DNA of 20,596 bases from Chloroflexota bacterium. Lineage in GTDB: Bacteria > Chloroflexota > Anaerolineae > UBA4142. Position numbers and translations under genes: made by a program. Position 1 is the first letter of the stretch. Each line of letters opens with the position of its first letter. Positions 1 through 6,237 of this stretch are shown piece after piece. The notes below the pieces were generated by a model. It saw only the letters and a program-made list of their open reading frames with translations, had not been told where the DNA came from and did not search any database. The stretch is taken from contig JAMCRS010000012.1 of NCBI GenBank assembly GCA_023380675.1, forward strand, positions 1-20,596, read 5' to 3'.

Positions 1-557
1 TGCAGTCCGCGCCGCGCGATCGAGAGCGCCGCGCTCAAGCCGGCCACGCCGCCGCCGATGACGAGCGCATGTTTCTCGGCATCCAGCCGCACCGGCTGCA
101 GCGGCCGCATCCGCCGGGCTTTGGCGATCCCCGCAGACATCATGCCCACCGCTTTCGCCGTCGCCTCGGCGGGGCAGTCGTGATGCACCCAACTGTCCTG
201 CTCGCGCAAGCCGATGTGATAGTAGAGGTAGGAGTTCAGCCCGGCCCGCTCCACCGTCCGGCGAAACGTCTGCTCGTGGAGGAAGATCGAACAAGCGCCG
301 ACGACGACGCGGTTGACGCCAAGCTCCTTGATGTCGTCCGTTATCAACTTTTGACCCGGGTCCGAGCACATGAACATGTAATTGCGGGCAACCGTGACAT
401 TGGAGAGTTTGCTCAACGCGCGCGCTACTTGCTCGCAGCGCACCGTGTCGCCGATGTTTCCGCCGCAGGCGCAGATATAGACGCCGACGCGGGGCTCTTC
501 TCCCGGCGTCGTTCGGCCAGCCTCAGGCGCGTTGAGTTTCTCGTTTGTCTCAGGCAT
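1..557 (-). CDS. HdrA-type FAD/Fe-S protein, N-terminal part (runs off left edge)
   Basis: Only the first 185 residues lie in the window; the gene continues past base 1. I translated it by hand from the ATG at 555-557. The N-terminus matches the HdrA N-terminal domain, with an ICACGGNIGDTV motif near residues 28-39 and a MFMCSDPGQ motif near 69-77. It then enters an FAD-binding Rossmann segment with VIGGGVAG near residue 165. In HdrA proteins this flavin bifurcates or relays electrons between ferredoxin, other Fe-S subunits and a disulfide or sulfur substrate. The start overlaps the stop of the upstream HdrA-like gene by 8 bases, so translation is probably coupled. A full-length HdrA or a QmoB-like protein (HdrA fused to MvhD) are both possible; the missing C-terminus decides. 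Confidence 0.88.
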   Translation of the reverse strand, partial: MPETNEKLNAPEAGRTTPGEEPRVGVYICACGGNIGDTVRCEQVARALSKLSNVTVARNYMFMCSDPGQKLITDDIKELGVNRVVVGACSIFLHEQTFRRTVERAGLNSYLYYHIGLREQDSWVHHDCPAEATAKAVGMMSAGIAKARRMRPLQPVRLDAEKHALVIGGGVAGLSAALSIARRGL

Positions 558-1887
558 AGGCCAGGCTCCTGTTCGCACTCGTTTCTTGCTCTTCACGCGC
601 GGCGCCCGACTCGAGGTACGCGGCGGCTTGCGCCGCGGCGGCGCTGGCCGACACGATGCTGTCGACGATGTCCAGCGGACCGGTCGCCGTGCCGGTGGCG
701 AAGATACCTTCCCTCTCCGTTTCGGTGGGCGCGAGATTGGAATTGGGGATGCGGACAAAGCCATCCTCCGCCGTGGGCACCGAGAGCATCGGCTGAGGGT
801 TCCACCCCGGCAGCATCCCGACCGAGAGCACGACCAGGTCGTGTTTTCGTTCGACCACGCGCGAGCCGTCGTCGATCGCTTCTACGCGAACGATCGGATT
901 TTGGTCCGCGTCCTGGGCGATCCGCGCGACCTTGCCTTTGACGAACTCGATCCCCATCGATTTGGCGCTCTGGTAGAACTGCTCGTACCCCTTGCCGAAG
1001 GTGCGGATGTCCATGTAGTAGATCGTAATGTCCGCCATCGGGAGCGTGCCGGAGAGGAGCATCGCCTGCTTGATCGCGTACATGCAGCAGACCCGCGAAC
1101 AGTACGGCACGCCGAGCGTCTGATCACGCGAGCCGGCGCACTGTACGTAGGCGATCGAGGCCGGCTGTTTCCCGTCGGACGGCCGCAGCACGCGGCCGTA
1201 GGGTCCGGTGGGCGCCAGCAATCGCTCCATCATCAATCCGTCGATCACGTTGCGGAACTTGCCGGCGCCGTACTGTTCCTTGGCGTCGACCGGTGTGACT
1301 TGATACCCGGTTGCCAACACGACGGTCCGCGCTCGTATCTCGACGTCCACCGGCGACTGGTTGAAATCGATCGCGTCCGCCGGACAGGCTTGGATGCATT
1401 TACCGCAAAAGAGGCAGTGCTGGATATCGACGACGGCTTTCTGGGGCACGGCCGTTGCAAAGGGCACGTAGATCGCACGGTGAGCCGTCCGGCCGAATTC
1501 GTTCGCATCGTCTGACAGGTCCAGCGGGCAGACGAGCTCGCAGGAACGGCAGCCAGTGCAGTCGTCTTCGACGACGTAGCGCGGTTTTTTCACGACGTGC
1601 GCGACAAAACCGCTCGCCGTCCGGTCGACCGACTGCAGGTCGCTGTAGGTCAAGAGTTCGATCCGATCGTGATGCGCGACCGCCGACATCTTGGGCGTCG
1701 TGATGCAACTGCAGCAGTCGAGCGTAGGGAACACCTTACTCAGGCCGATCATCTTGCCGCCGATGCTCGGGTCTTTTTCCACCAGCGCCACGCGGTAGCC
1801 CTGATCGGCCAAGTCGAGCGCGGACTGCATCCCGGCGATCCCGCCTCCGATGACCAGGGCGTCCACTTGCAGCTTATTCGACCTCAT
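550..1887 (-). CDS. HdrA-like FAD protein with inserted double [4Fe-4S] ferredoxin
   Basis: This 445-residue cytoplasmic flavoprotein opens with a dinucleotide-binding motif (VIGGGIAG, residues 12-19). A cysteine group follows (C58, C59, C61 in the LDCCSC segment). Two [4Fe-4S] ferredoxin motifs are inserted at C110/C113/C116/C120 and C158/C161/C164/C168. A second cysteine-rich stretch (VQCAGSRD, then YCSRVCCMYA) sits in the later FAD part. It lacks the N-terminal domain and the C-terminal ferredoxin of full-length HdrA, so it resembles the short HdrA/QmoA-type subunits. The ATG at 1887 is chosen because AAGGAG lies 6 bases upstream; an in-frame extension to 1974 has no family similarity. The gene overlaps the MvhD-like gene before it by 14 bases and the second HdrA after it by 8. 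Its likely role is electron transfer between ferredoxin or quinone-type donors and a sulfur carrier; the exact partner is inferred. Confidence 0.9.
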   Translation of the reverse strand: MRSNKLQVDALVIGGGIAGMQSALDLADQGYRVALVEKDPSIGGKMIGLSKVFPTLDCCSCITTPKMSAVAHHDRIELLTYSDLQSVDRTASGFVAHVVKKPRYVVEDDCTGCRSCELVCPLDLSDDANEFGRTAHRAIYVPFATAVPQKAVVDIQHCLFCGKCIQACPADAIDFNQSPVDVEIRARTVVLATGYQVTPVDAKEQYGAGKFRNVIDGLMMERLLAPTGPYGRVLRPSDGKQPASIAYVQCAGSRDQTLGVPYCSRVCCMYAIKQAMLLSGTLPMADITIYYMDIRTFGKGYEQFYQSAKSMGIEFVKGKVARIAQDADQNPIVRVEAIDDGSRVVERKHDLVVLSVGMLPGWNPQPMLSVPTAEDGFVRIPNSNLAPTETEREGIFATGTATGPLDIVDSIVSASAAAAQAAAYLESGAAREEQETSANRSLAYA

Positions 1888-2350
1888 ACAACGCTCCTTG
1901 CTCGGGATTGGACTGTGCGGCAAGCGGCAGGGACGGCTCTCGCGGTATCGGACCGATCTCGTCGAGCAGCGCATTCATCTTCTGGATCTCGTTGAGAAAC
2001 GGCCGCACACATACCGTGCAGATCGCCGACAGGCGCAGGCGCCGGGTGTCCAGCGCGCGCGCCTTCATCAAGGCATAGGTCTCGTTGATGATCTCGGCCG
2101 TTCGCTCCGACTCGCCTTTGAACGGGCTGTCGGTCCCGCTGTACATCACGACGATGGCGTCCATTCCCTGGCGGAACGCGTTCAAGTAGAACTGCGGTGG
2201 AAAGATGGCCGCGCTCCTCACCGGCAGGATATAGGTGTTGGGTGGGTATCCCAGGTGGGACTGCCCCGCGGCGTCCGCGCCCCGGTAGCCGCCCGACAAG
2301 GTTGCCAGGATCAATATCCGGGGGCGGCTCGTCCTAATGCTCGTTGTCAT
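1874..2350 (-). CDS. MvhD-like protein lacking the family's cluster cysteines
   Basis: This 158-residue protein aligns by eye with MvhD/VhuD, the subunit that passes electrons to HdrA through a [2Fe-2S] centre. Recognisable family segments are YRGADAAG (22-29), GYPPN (34-38), the FYLNAFRQGMDAIVV stretch (54-68) and a LDTRRLRLSAI-like segment (100-110). The places where the family has cysteines hold Thr, Gly or Ser instead (residues 17-21, 46, and 71 to 76). The only cysteines are C111 and C114, a CxxC that I do not recall from the family. The ATG at 2350 has GAGGA about 9 bases upstream; the extension to 2389 looks spurious. The gene sits between the TusA-like gene and the HdrA-like gene. It could be a scaffold subunit or use the new CxxC; family membership is fairly secure, function is not. 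Confidence 0.72.
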   Translation of the reverse strand: MTTSIRTSRPRILILATLSGGYRGADAAGQSHLGYPPNTYILPVRSAAIFPPQFYLNAFRQGMDAIVVMYSGTDSPFKGESERTAEIINETYALMKARALDTRRLRLSAICTVCVRPFLNEIQKMNALLDEIGPIPREPSLPLAAQSNPEQGALYEVE

Positions 2351-2399
2351 TAGCCTATGTCCTCTTCCTACAAAATCCGCGCAGCCCAATCGCTGGCGC

Positions 2400-2654
2400 T
2401 TATTTCTTCCTCCGAATGAAGAGCCGGTCGTAGCCGTCGGCGGTCACCGCGCCCAGGTATTCGTGACCGACCTTGGCGCACCAACCCGGCATGTCCCGCT
2501 TGGTGTTGGGATCGCCTGACCAGATTTCGAGGATCTCGTCGATCTTGACTGTACCGATGCTCTTCTTGGCCTCCAGCAGGGGACCCGGGCACGCCATCGC
2601 GCGCGCGTCGGCGGTCTTGGCGGGTTGGATCGTGGTAAGATCGATGGTTGGCAT
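2400..2654 (-). CDS. TusA/SirA-family sulfur carrier protein
   Basis: This 84-residue protein carries the family's active-site motif (ACPGPLLEAKK, residues 21-31) with the persulfide-carrying cysteine at C22. A second cysteine, C59, lies in a GWCAKVGHEY segment that is common in the YeeD/TusA-like branch. TusA proteins pass sulfane sulfur as a persulfide between cysteine desulfurases, DsrE-type proteins and Hdr-like complexes. The ATG at 2654 has AAGGAGA about 7 bases upstream, and the 21-residue extension to 2717 is not family-like. It is the first structural gene after the XRE-cupin regulator (87-base gap) and precedes the MvhD-like and HdrA genes. This suggests it delivers sulfur to, or takes it from, that flavoprotein complex. 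Confidence 0.88.
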   Translation of the reverse strand: MPTIDLTTIQPAKTADARAMACPGPLLEAKKSIGTVKIDEILEIWSGDPNTKRDMPGWCAKVGHEYLGAVTADGYDRLFIRRKK

Positions 2655-2741
2655 TCTAGTTCTCCTTCGTGTTACGAGTATTATCTCAGAGTGTAACTGC
2701 CTACGATCCAGGGGCACGCCCTCCGGCGGCTAGTCTTTGGC

Positions 2742-3449
2742 TTACTTGGCCGAGAATGGCTCTGGAATGAAATGACGCTGCGTCGGCTGATCGCGCGAAT
2801 CGCTTGGACAGAGGATGAGAATCGCCCGCGCGGGCGCCGCTTCCACATTTTGCCAGCGGTGCGGCAGGTGGGACTCAAACAGCAAGCTGTCCTCCGGTTC
2901 CAACAAGTAGGTTTGATCGTCGACGGTATAGACGATCCGGCCCTCCAAACAGAAGACGAATTCGTGCCCGGTATGGACGATGGGCTGCGTCCCGCTGTTG
3001 GCATTCGGATTCATCGTAACCACAAACGGCTCGACGACGTTGTCGGGCATTCCAGCGCCCAGGTCTTCGAGCGCGCCGTGTGCAAATGCTGCACCCACGC
3101 GCTGACACGCTTTGATGTACACCACCCGGCTCTTGGGCGAGCCGTTCGCAAAGAACGACGTGATGGGGACCTCCAGGGCGACCGCCAACTGCTGCAAGGT
3201 CGCGACACTCGGAGAGCTCTTGTCATTCTCGATGAGGCTGAGCGTATTCACGGCCAATCCACTCTTTTCCGCCAATTCGCGGATCGACAGGCCGCGTTTC
3301 GCGCGCAGCGTGCGCAGCGTAGGCCCGACATTGACTTTGTGGCTGCACGTCGCTTTGGCAGGCATCGGCGCATTGTCCTCCGCCGGGCCGTGACGGACCC
3401 GCATCGTACGGCTGACGCGCGGGCGCGCGGGCAAGCGTTTTTCAACCAT
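2742..3449 (-). CDS. XRE-family regulator with C-terminal cupin domain
   Basis: This is a 235-residue DNA-binding regulator. A helix-turn-helix of the XRE type covers about residues 44-100 (TLRTLRAKRGLSIRELAEKS and a NTLSLIENDKSSPS segment). A cupin fold follows at about 140-215, including HTGHEFVFCLEG, and ends in an ESHLPHRW motif. Such proteins sense a small ligand or metal through the cupin and control neighbouring genes. Its closest visible relative is the protein at 11442-12146, alignable over nearly the full length. The start at 3449 gives a tail the same length as the paralogue's; ATG at 3365 (MPAK) is an alternative because the paralogue also starts MPAK. It is divergent to the NifX-like operon and upstream of tusA, so it probably controls both arms and itself. 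Confidence 0.9.
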   Translation of the reverse strand: MVEKRLPARPRVSRTMRVRHGPAEDNAPMPAKATCSHKVNVGPTLRTLRAKRGLSIRELAEKSGLAVNTLSLIENDKSSPSVATLQQLAVALEVPITSFFANGSPKSRVVYIKACQRVGAAFAHGALEDLGAGMPDNVVEPFVVTMNPNANSGTQPIVHTGHEFVFCLEGRIVYTVDDQTYLLEPEDSLLFESHLPHRWQNVEAAPARAILILCPSDSRDQPTQRHFIPEPFSAK

Positions 3450-3469
3450 GGCGGGATTCCATGTCTATA

Positions 3470-3498
3470 TTGACCATCAACCAATATTATAGTATAAT
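3470..3498 (+). promoter_or_regulatory. Sigma-70 promoter facing the NifX/peroxiredoxin operon
   Basis: TTGACC at 3470-3475 and a perfect TATAAT at 3493-3498 are separated by exactly 17 bases. Transcription would start near 3505 and leave a leader of roughly 158 bases before the ATG at 3663. I recognise no riboswitch in that leader. The promoter overlaps the oppositely directed one at 3486-3514. Confidence 0.75.
3482..3498. promoter_or_regulatory. Probable operator: palindrome over both -10 boxes
   Basis: Bases 3486-3498 form a near-perfect palindrome, ATTATA-G-TATAAT, whose arms are the -10 boxes of the two divergent promoters. The 13-mer at 3482-3494, read on the minus strand as TACTATAATATTG, recurs at 11401-11413 over the -10 box of the paralogous regulator. 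A site bound here would control both directions. Assigning it to the XRE-cupin proteins is inference. Confidence 0.45.
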
Positions 3499-3514
3499 AG
3501 AGTCCGAAAGTCAA
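3486..3514 (-). promoter_or_regulatory. Sigma-70 promoter for the XRE-cupin regulator and sulfur operon
   Basis: Read on the minus strand, TTGACT (3509-3514) and TATAAT (3486-3491) are separated by exactly 17 bases. The start point would be near 3479, about 30 bases before the regulator's ATG at 3449. The two divergent promoters share the same 45 bases, so only one RNA polymerase can probably bind at a time. Confidence 0.75.
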
Positions 3515-3662
3515 ATTTCCACACAGTATTATGATACAACTAATCTGTTTGTTTGTTCTCGCATCCTCTCTGCGATTGCGTTTCCTTCCGAGGGCTAGTC
3601 CCTGAAGATTCGCCGCATAGAGGACGCGACGTCCGAATCCATAAACCCACAGGAGAGAATGA

Positions 3663-4061
3663 ATGAAAATCGCCGCGATCACGGATGACGGCCACGCCAT
3701 CAGCCAGCACTTTGGGCGCGCCCCATACTACTTGGTGCTGACCGTCGAAAATGGGCAAGTGGTCAAACGGGAATTGCGCGACAAACTGGGACACGCCAAT
3801 TTCTCCGACCAGCCGCACGATGCTGAGGTGCCCGGCCAGCCGCACGGCATGGGTCCGGCCGCACAGAACCGGCACATGCTGATGGCCGAAGCGATTGCAG
3901 ACTGCGAGGTCCTGCTTTGCGGAGGCATGGGCATGGGCGCGTACGAGAGCATGCGAACGCGCGGCATCAAGCCCGTCGTCACGCAGATCGTTTCGATCGA
4001 CGAGGCTGTGCAAGCCCACCTCGACGGTAAGATGGTGGATCGCACTGATCTGCTGCACTAA
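3663..4061 (+). CDS. NifX/NafY-like (dinitrogenase FeMo-cofactor biosynthesis domain) protein
   Basis: This 132-residue protein has the fold seen in NifX, NafY, NifB C-termini and many nitrogenase-free anaerobes (MTH1175-like). The start is the typical [10 protein letters not shown] strand, followed by [11 protein letters not shown] with a possible metal-binding histidine, and a later [17 protein letters not shown] segment. A His/Met-rich middle (residues about 52-74) could bind a metal or metallocluster. Proteins of this family hold or deliver Fe-S or metallocofactor precursors; without nif genes here the specific cargo is unknown. AGGAGA at 3651-3656 sets the start. It is the first gene after the plus-strand promoter at 3470-3498. 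A second, more divergent copy lies at 4993-5367. Confidence 0.85.
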   Translation: MKIAAITDDGHAISQHFGRAPYYLVLTVENGQVVKRELRDKLGHANFSDQPHDAEVPGQPHGMGPAAQNRHMLMAEAIADCEVLLCGGMGMGAYESMRTRGIKPVVTQIVSIDEAVQAHLDGKMVDRTDLLH

Positions 4062-4255
4062 CAGGTCGACGACTAGGACCTGGGGACAAAACTCAGCGAG
4101 TGTTCGCCGACTCTCCCGACTTGGCTCGGGCGAAAAAGGAGGTGGCTGTGACTGAACCGAAAGATGGTTGCGTCAAGGCGGCTCGCGGGCCGATTTTGCC
4201 GTCGGCCGAAACGGCGGCTCGGTCCGGATCCATGGCATCCCCGGAGGTGAGTAAA

Positions 4256-4846
4256 ATGCTAGCGCGCGTGGGAAAACCGGCTCCTGATTTTGAAGCCAAT
4301 GCCTTTGCCGGCGACGGCTTCAAACCGATCAAACTCTCAGATCACAAAGGAAAGTGGGTCGTCCTTTGTTTCTACCCGGGTGACTTTACGTTCGTCTGAC
4401 CAACCGAATTGGCGGCGGTCGCCGCTCGGGACGAGGAATTCAAGGCGCTGGGAGTTCAAGTACTGGCAATGAGCACGGACAGTCGCTTTGTGCACAAAAT
4501 TTGGCAAGAGCAGGAGCTCTCGAAAATGGTGAAAGGCGGCGTGCCTTTCCCGATGCTCTCGGATGGAGGGGGCAAGATCGGCGCAGTGTATGGCGTGTAC
4601 GATGAGGACGCCGGCGTGGACATTCGCGGGCGTTTTATCATTGACCCGGACGGCATGATTCTCGCGATGGAAGTGCTGACGCCGGAAGTCGGTCGCAATC
4701 CCGACGAGTTGATTCGGCAGATCAAAGCGTACCAGCACGTCAAGAACAGCGGTGAAGTGACGCCCTCTGGCTGGCAACCCGGACGGGTTACGCTGAAACC
4801 TGGTCCAGCGCTTGTCGGCAAAGTATGGGAGGTATGGAAACCGTAA
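4256..4846 (+). CDS. Selenocysteine-containing peroxiredoxin (AhpC/Prx1 type), UGA = Sec48
   Basis: The frame reads straight through an in-frame TGA at 4397-4399. That codon falls exactly on the peroxidatic cysteine of the universal peroxiredoxin motif: GDFTFV-U-PTEL (Sec48; Thr45 and Pro41 are also conserved). The continuation is a complete thioredoxin-fold peroxiredoxin: [25 protein letters not shown] and [10 protein letters not shown], totalling 196 residues, the normal AhpC size. The start at ATG 4256 has GGAGG 8 bases upstream and places Sec at the usual position 47-48. A GTG at 4148 with AGGAGG is an alternative that adds 36 unmatched residues. The enzyme would reduce H2O2 or organic peroxides. 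The C-terminal resolving cysteine of AhpC (EVCP) is Thr169 here, and the only cysteine is Cys38, so it looks like a 1-Sec type. Ordinary gene calling would split it in two. Confidence 0.92.
4397..4429 (+). promoter_or_regulatory. Bacterial SECIS element directing Sec insertion at UGA 4397
   Basis: Starting 4 bases after the UGA there is a two-part hairpin. The outer stem CCGA (4404-4407) pairs with TCGG (4426-4429). There is a four-base bulge on the 5' side only (4408-4411). The inner stem GCGGC (4412-4416) pairs with GCCGC (4421-4425), and the loop is GGTC (4417-4420). The loop begins 17 bases after the UGA and contains the G-U that SelB recognises. From memory, the spacing and a GGUC in the loop match the E. 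coli fdhF element. Confidence 0.8.
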
Positions 4847-4849
4847 GGT

Positions 4850-4915
4850 ATGGTTTTGAGAAAAGACCGACTGGACGCAATCAACCGGCGCATCGAGCAA
4901 CTGGAACACAAGTAA
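4850..4915 (+). CDS. Possible 21-residue peptide
   Basis: An ATG just after the peroxiredoxin stop opens a 21-codon frame ending in TAA. The product is strongly charged and helical in pattern (RKDRLDAINRRIEQLEHK), like one short coiled-coil turn. AAGG lies only 2 bases before the ATG, so initiation is doubtful unless coupled to the upstream gene. It could be a real small protein or a leftover C-terminal fragment. I do not recognise it. Confidence 0.25.
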   Translation: MVLRKDRLDAINRRIEQLEHK

Positions 4916-4929
4916 CACGGACGACGCAT

Positions 4930-4961
4930 GAGCAGGGGCGGAACATCAAACGTCCCTGCTC
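4930..4961 (+). terminator. Hairpin after peroxiredoxin gene
   Basis: An 11-base stem (4930-4940 with 4951-4961, one G-T pair) closes a 10-base loop. No T-run follows, so full termination is doubtful. It more likely protects or processes the mRNA between the peroxiredoxin gene and the next NifX-like gene. Confidence 0.4.
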
Positions 4962-4992
4962 TGTGAATCACACGAAAGGTGAACGATGAGTC

Positions 4993-5367
4993 ATGAAAAT
5001 CGTCATCACCACAGTCGCACCCAGCATCGAGTCCCAAGTGGATCCCCGCTTTGGGCGCGGCGCCTACTTACTGGTGGTTGATCCCAACACGCTCGAATGG
5101 CAGGCCCATCCGAATCCGGGCGTCCACGCGCCGGGGGGAGCCGGGATCGCGGCGGCGCAATTCGTCCTCGAACAGAAGGGAAACGCGATCATCAGCGGCG
5201 ATTTTGGCCCGAACGCATTCGATGCTCTCAGCGCGGCGAAGATGCCGATCTATCGCTTGGGTACTAGTCGGACCGCGCGCGAGGTGGTAGCACGATTCCA
5301 AGCTGGCCAGCTCGAACGCGTCGACGCGGCCACGCGTGGAGAGGGCCACCCCAAGAGCGGGACGTAG
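4993..5367 (+). CDS. NifX/NafY-like protein, second copy
   Basis: This 124-residue protein has the same domain as 3663-4061: a MKIVITTVAPSI start, a VDPRFGRGAYLLVVD segment, an AGIAAAQFVLEQKGNAIISGDFG-type middle and a short basic tail. The histidine of the HFGR motif is replaced (PRFGR), and the His/Met-rich insert is missing, so the two copies probably hold different cargo or partners. It is cytoplasmic. Only 3 bases separate its stop from the first MinD-type ATPase. This pairing of NifX-like domains with ferredoxin-containing MinD ATPases is common in anaerobes, where a role in Fe-S or metal cluster handling is suspected. The ribosome site is weak (AAAGG about 13 bases upstream). Confidence 0.85.
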   Translation: MKIVITTVAPSIESQVDPRFGRGAYLLVVDPNTLEWQAHPNPGVHAPGGAGIAAAQFVLEQKGNAIISGDFGPNAFDALSAAKMPIYRLGTSRTAREVVARFQAGQLERVDAATRGEGHPKSGT

Positions 5368-5370
5368 TCG

Positions 5371-6237
5371 ATGCGGATCGCCGTTGCCAGCGGCAAAGGG
5401 GGCACCGGCAAGACGACGATTGCCACCAGTCTCGCATTGAGTCTCGCGAGCACTGCGCATCCGCCGCCGGTCTTCCTCGACTGCGATGTGGAAGCGCCGA
5501 ACGCGCACCTATTCCTCCAGCCGGCATTCGAGCAGCGCCGACAAGTGGGGATCTCGATCCCGCGCGTCGACGAGGCGAAATGCACGTACTGCGGAAAGTG
5601 CGCCGAGGCGTGCCAGTATCACGCCATCGCGGTGCTGGGCAAAAAGCTTTTGGTGTTCGCGCAGCTCTGCCACGGCTGTGGGAACTGCACGTCGAACTGC
5701 CCCGAACACGCCATCACGGAAGCGCCCGACGTCATGGGCGTCCTGGAAGCCGGAACGGCGCGCGGGGACGTCGCGTTTGCACACGGCGTGATGAACGTCG
5801 GCGAGCCGATGGCGGTACCCGTGATCCGCCAGCTCAAGAAATGGGTGACGCCGCCGGCGGGTCAGATCGTGATCGTGGATGCGCCCCCTGGCACATCCTG
5901 TCCCGTGGTCGAGTCCGTGCGCGGATCAGATTACTTGGTACTCGTGACTGAACCCACTCCCTTTGGCTTGCACGATCTGAGATTGGCGGCGGTGATCGCG
6001 GACGAATTGAGCATCCCTGCCGGCGTGATCGTCAATCGTGACGGAACCGGCGACGCGGGCGTGGAAGAGTTTTGCGCCAACGAAGGGCTGCCGATCCTGA
6101 TGCGGATTCCGCTTGACCGTGCCATCGCGGAGGGGATCGCACGGGGACGAACGCTCGTCGAGATTCGACCTGAATACTCCGCGCGGTTTCGGCAGATGGT
6201 CACGTCGATCGCGGACACCCTAGAGGCCCGGTCGTGA
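5371..6237 (+). CDS. MinD/Mrp-superfamily P-loop ATPase with inserted ferredoxin domain (first)
   Basis: This 288-residue soluble ATPase has a deviant Walker A motif, SGKGGTGKTT (7-16), and a switch segment DCDVEAPN (37-44). A two-cluster ferredoxin is inserted after the first strand (C71/C74/C77/C81 and C100/C103/C106/C110). A VDAPPGTSCP motif near residue 170 holds the Walker B region and a conserved cysteine. The type (COG1149-like) is related to Mrp/NBP35 cluster carriers. ATP-driven transfer of Fe-S units or electrons is the likely job, though the family remains poorly defined. It is followed by a second ATPase with a 4-base GTGA overlap, so the two are probably made in equal amounts and may form a heterodimer. 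Confidence 0.9.
   Translation: MRIAVASGKGGTGKTTIATSLALSLASTAHPPPVFLDCDVEAPNAHLFLQPAFEQRRQVGISIPRVDEAKCTYCGKCAEACQYHAIAVLGKKLLVFAQLCHGCGNCTSNCPEHAITEAPDVMGVLEAGTARGDVAFAHGVMNVGEPMAVPVIRQLKKWVTPPAGQIVIVDAPPGTSCPVVESVRGSDYLVLVTEPTPFGLHDLRLAAVIADELSIPAGVIVNRDGTGDAGVEEFCANEGLPILMRIPLDRAIAEGIARGRTLVEIRPEYSARFRQMVTSIADTLEARS

Noticed and set aside
532..1515. 327-codon plus-strand frame
   Set aside because: It is antisense to the HdrA-like gene, whose ferredoxin cysteines define the true frame.
3505..3662. Possible riboswitch in the 158-base leader
   Set aside because: I found no long stem or known conserved core, only short chance pairings.
4148..4255. Longer N-terminus of the peroxiredoxin from GTG 4148 (good AGGAGG) or ATG 4100
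   Set aside because: The extra residues match nothing in the family, and ATG 4256 has its own GGAGG and gives the usual Sec/Cys position. Initiation at 4148 is not excluded.
4397..4399. Reading the TGA as a pseudogene-making nonsense mutation
   Set aside because: It falls exactly on the catalytic cysteine, the rest of the protein is intact, and a SECIS hairpin follows at the right distance.
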